From: Jimgerdemannia flammicorona
Taxonomy: Eukaryota; Mucoromycota; Endogonomycetes; Endogonales; Endogonaceae
Assembly (NCBI GenBank): GCA_003990745.1
Contig: RBNI01002159.1
Location: 1-19,452 of the forward strand
Length of the DNA stretch: 19,452 nucleotides
Direction of reading: 5' to 3'
Positions 16,802 through 19,452 of the stretch are shown here, one piece after another. Below the pieces are notes generated by a model. That model did not search any database, was not told the DNA's origin, and saw only the letters and a list, made by a program, of their open reading frames with translations. The stretch's first letter is position 1, and each line of letters opens with the position of its first letter. Position numbers and translations under genes: made by a program.

Positions 16802-17173
16802 ATATCTACCAGTACAGCCTGGCAGTATAAGGTCTTGGGCCAAGGGTTCACCCAACTGTATACTCATGTCACATCAAAATACATTGGGTGCAATATTTCT
16901 CTGCCCATATACACAGACAACAACATCATCTCAGTAATGTTTTACATCCCAGAAAGGAAGGGCCCAACCTGAGAGGATAGCAGAGGAGTCTGGTATAATC
17001 TCACCTATGGTTTCAGGGTCCTGTTTGCAGCCAACATGGCCATCCTCTTCTAACCATATGACCACCATGGTACTATCGCCTTTGAGGAGAGCTTGGACAT
17101 AATAGTCATTGCACTTACAACAGATGATAGGCTCATCAAGGTCTGGGACTGGCAGATGGAGCAGTTTTTGTGA
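16802..17173 (+). pseudogene. Degenerate coding fragment, unrecognised
   Basis: One frame reads for about 115 codons with only two internal stops and no indel. Segments are WQYKVLGQGFTQLYTHVTSK, YIGCNISLPIYTDNNIISVM and FYIPERKGPT, then a TGA at about 16972. DSRGVWYNLTYGFRVLFAAN follows, then a TAA at about 17051, and finally PYDHHGTIAFEESLDIIVIA and DDRLIKVWDWQMEQFL. Both internal stops could come from C-to-T change in CGA or CAA codons. The last segment vaguely recalls a WD40 strand, but one strand is not enough to name a domain. A TAG at 16799-16801 closes the frame upstream, so the fragment is partial. Confidence 0.4.
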
Positions 17174-17253
17174 GGGTTAGGCAATCTTTCATGAGGGATA
17201 GACAGTCTTTCATGAGAGTTAGGCAGTCATTTTGTGTGGGTTGGGCAGTCTTA
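17171..17253 (+). repeat. 21-bp tandem repeat, four units
   Basis: Four units of about 21 bp of the type TGAGGGTTAGGCAGTCTTTCA, with a fifth partial unit up to about 17268. The array begins at the stop codon of the preceding coding fragment. Confidence 0.8.
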
Positions 17254-17268
17254 TGTAGGGGGTTAGGC

Positions 17269-17425
17269 CGGGCACCTCTTCTGTAGTACTAGCTTAGCCA
17301 TTATGCAGGGCCCTACCAGCCTCTTGACCCTGCTCTGCAGTGCTGCTGGTGCGGCACTGTGGTGCAGGACTAGGGTGCCCATGGGACCCGAACCAGTAAT
17401 GGGGCCCAAATCTGTAGTAGACTTT
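17269..17425. other. GC-richer linker between repeat blocks
   Basis: About 160 bp between two tandem arrays, richer in G and C than the rest of the window. No gene or motif seen. Confidence 0.4.
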
Positions 17426-17525
17426 GACCACTGGAAGCACCCTCTGACTGCCGGAAACACCCTCTGATCGCCAGAAGTACTCTCCGACCACCAGAAGCAC
17501 CCTTTGACTGCCAGAAGCACCCTCT
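17426..17525 (+). repeat. 20-bp tandem repeat, five units
   Basis: Units start at 17426, 17446, 17466, 17486 and 17506, all of the type GACTGCCAGAAGCACCCTCT. The period is exact. Confidence 0.9.
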
Positions 17526-17530
17526 GCCCT

Positions 17531-18215
17531 GGACTCCTTGGCGGCTTAGGGCTGCCCCTATGCTGCTGGTAGAGAGCTACAAATTTTGCATACTCCCTCT
17601 ACCTGTCCTGTCTGTCCTGGACACTTGTGGCTTGGGGCTGCCCCTTGCTACTGGCAGAGGACCACAAATTTTGCATGCTCTCTCACTGACCCCACACCCA
17701 CCAATCCCACTGACTGACCCCACCTACTGACCCAGGTGCTAACAGCTTGGGGCTGCCCCTCACTACTGGTAGAGGGCTGCAAATTTTGCATGCTCCCTCT
17801 GCCTGCCCCACCTATCCTGGACACTTGTGGCTTGGGGCTGCCCCTTGCTGCTGGCAGAGGGCTGCAAATTTTGCACACTCCCTCTGCCGACCCTGTACCC
17901 ACCAACCCTGCTGACTGACCCCACCTACTGACCTGGATGCTGACAGCTTGGGGCTGCCCCTTGCTGCTGGTGGAGGGCCATAAGTTTTGCACACTCCCTC
18001 TGCCAACCCCCCCTTCACCAACCCTCCTGACTGGGACACTTGTAGCTTGGAGCTGCCCCTTGCTGCTGGCGGAGGGCCATAAATTTTGCACACTCCCTCT
18101 GCTAATCCCACACCCACTCACTGATCTGTCCACTGACCCAGGCACTGATAGCTTGGGGCTGCTCCTTGCTACTGGCAGAGGGTCACAAACATTGTGTGCT
18201 CCCTCCACTACCACC
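17531..18215 (+). repeat. Compound minisatellite, seven units of about 85-119 bp
   Basis: Seven units share the core GGCTTGGGGCTGCCCCTTGC and a following AAATTTTGCA-type segment ending CTCCCTCTGCC. Cores start near 17543, 17628, 17741, 17826, 17945, 18045 and 18147. Two unit types alternate over part of the array: one begins GACACTTGTGG, the other has GCTGACAG before the core. Together they form a higher-order period near 200 bp. Both strands are open over long parts; the minus strand is open for about 193 codons to 17648, with a repeated VQNLWPSxSSKGQPQA-like unit. I regard the open frames as products of the repeat, because several frames are open at once. Confidence 0.85.
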
Positions 18216-18563
18216 ATCAACCCTGCCAACCACTGTCTACTTGAGCTGCAAACTCTGGGCTGAGTCTTCAGGGTTTTTTTACCTTTTTATTATTTTTGAA
18301 AGATATTAAATATTCTACAAGACCAACCAACTTATCTGCAAACCCCCAGGATCTGCTGAATTTTAGTAGCCCAAGCCCCACCAAGACTTCAGATACATAT
18401 ATGCCTGGATTGTCTTAGCATTCAGTACACACCTCTTTGGGGTAATGAGGTCCACCCCACCTGAGAACACCTGCTCAACAGGAGTGCTGGAGGTAGGAAT
18501 CACCAGGTAGTCCCGAGCCATACCACACAGGCTGGGGAAGTCCATTTGACATAGCTGCACACC

Positions 18564-18630
18564 CTGGTAGATAGAGAGTGGTAGTTAGATTGGTGGGTTA
18601 AATTGGCCCAATGCTCACCTAACAACTCAC
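18564..18630 (-). other. Intron in hAT transposase (67 bp)
   Basis: GTGAGTTG at the donor and CTACCAG at the acceptor on the minus strand. Removing it joins the frame in phase 0 before GVQLCQMDFPSL, giving a continuous hAT C-terminus apart from the nearby TGA. Confidence 0.7.
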
Positions 18631-19211
18631 CTTTCACCAGTTGAGTACCTCTGCACCCTCCAGCAGGATCATGCAGTTGCTGGTGAGGTAAATGGTAAGT
18701 TTGTCTATTGATAGCAGCTCTTCCACTGATGGCTCTCTCTTCTTTCTGCTGAAGTAAATGTGGGACAGGAGGGATCCCTTGGCATATTTGTTCAGACTTT
18801 GGCCAGAACCTTGTGGCAGCACATAGTTTTTCTGATACACTTCAATTATGGCCTGCTTGGTTCTCTCAATGAAGTGCTGCTCCCAGCCCTGATCTTTATG
18901 GTATTGTAGCTTTAAGTGTAGGTCCAGCACCATTTGAAGAAAAGAAAAGAGTGAGTTTTTGCAGGGGTTTCTCTGTTTTGGAAGGGGCAACAGCCATATG
19001 CCAACATTGACATCCCTATACTGATTGAGTATATAGCAGTATCTGTTTGGGAGTAGTACTTTCTGAGCTTACTAAGAGCAACCTCTATAGTGTCTCTCTG
19101 ATCTGGACTCAACTGTAAATTACTGCAACCCTCTAGCCTGTCCTTAAGCTTATCCTCTAGCCGGTCAATCAGAAGGTTGTATACTGGTATTACTGAGCTT
19201 ATTGTCAGGGT

Positions 19212-19340
19212 CTATATCCTTCATACAATCATTAAAACACTAGCAGTTATATGTGGTGAGGTATTGCATTGTGCAGAGGCAGACAAAATGAGTATAGAGG
19301 CTGACAAAATGAGTGTAGAGCCAGAGCAATCACCACTTAC
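19212..19340 (-). other. Intron in hAT transposase (129 bp)
   Basis: GTAAGTGG at the donor and ATATAG at the acceptor on the minus strand. Removal joins VVRVLE to TLTISSVIPVYN in phase 0. The donor is strong; the acceptor is chosen because it restores the typical hAT sequence. The intron contains a short internal direct repeat near 19280-19320. Confidence 0.6.
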
Positions 19341-19452
19341 TTCCAAAACTCTGACAACATTCCTAAGTACGTCCCACTCACTTTCACCTAGAGCCTCAGC
19401 CCATATTTCCTTGTCAGCAGCCACTGTTGAATCTATTGGCTTTTTTTTTTTT

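Larger units (their letters stand above)
18363..19452 (-). pseudogene. hAT-family transposase, C-terminal part
   Basis: The gene enters from the right edge. In sense order: exon PIDSTVAADKEIWAEALGESE...WDVLRNVVRVLE; intron 19212-19340; exon TLTISSVIPVYNLLIDRLED...VALSKLRKYYSQTDTAIYSI; a probable further intron around 18934-19022 with unclear sites; exon HLKLQYHKDQGWEQHFIERT...ILLEGAEVLNW; intron 18564-18630; and the hAT dimerisation end FPSLCGMARDYLVIP, PVEQVFSGGVDLIT. The last exon closes at 18363. A TGA directly after LNW replaces what is usually a second Trp (TGG to TGA), so this copy is broken. Short introns and the MARDYL...FSGG signature are typical of fungal hAT elements. The N-terminus and the DNA-binding zinc finger lie outside the window. 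Confidence 0.85.

Noticed and set aside
17050..17173. WD40 repeat protein
   Set aside because: Only one strand-like segment (DDRLIKVWDW) fits; no repeated units are seen.

Overview
The window is fungal, TE-dense DNA. Three things point to a fungus: short introns (67 and about 129 bp) in a hAT transposase, Ty3/gypsy (Metaviridae) elements whose Gag-Pol carries a dUTPase, and inactivation mainly by C-to-T / G-to-A transitions, often at CpG. dUTPase-bearing Metaviridae have been described in the basidiomycete Phanerochaete, so a basidiomycete is my first guess. This is inferred, not proven. I see no intact host gene.

Layout. (1) 1-3347, plus strand: the 3' part of a Ty3/gypsy element (RNase H end, integrase, polypurine tract, 1.53-kb LTR), cut by the window start. 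(2) 3348-3769: AT-rich spacer. (3) 3770-5313, minus strand: a solo LTR of the same family flanked by ATAT on both sides. (4) 5314-6343: AT-rich spacer with a 39-bp poly(A) tract and trinucleotide repeats. (5) 6344-14808, minus strand: a nearly full-length element of the same family. In sense order it has a 5'-truncated LTR, PBS, gag, protease, dUTPase, RT, RNase H, integrase in another frame, PPT and a 1.61-kb 3' LTR. (6) 14809-17170: unassigned sequence with micro- and minisatellites and a few degenerate exon-like stretches. (7) 17171-18215: three successive tandem-repeat blocks. (8) 18363-19452, minus strand: the C-terminal part of a decayed hAT transposase running off the right edge.

The most striking feature is that the LTR itself contains a gene. 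An open frame of about 277 codons lies wholly inside each 1.5-1.6-kb LTR. It has its own TATA box about 80 bp upstream. It is followed by a tandem array of 35-bp repeats with near-palindromic cores, then a second TATA box and an AATAAA signal that look like the promoter and poly(A) site of the genomic RNA. The full copies measure 837, 819 and 831 nt, all multiples of three, although they differ by indels. Nearly all visible damage is by transitions. Even the solo LTR therefore looks like a self-contained transcription unit. The encoded protein is unfamiliar and ends in an acidic, Asp-rich tail followed by hydrophobic residues.

Two further traits of the family stand out. A trimeric-type dUTPase with all five motifs sits between protease and RT. 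Gag, protease, dUTPase, RT and RNase H share one frame, whereas integrase lies in the +1 frame; the RNase H stop and a possible integrase start overlap as ATGAATAA in both copies that cover this junction.
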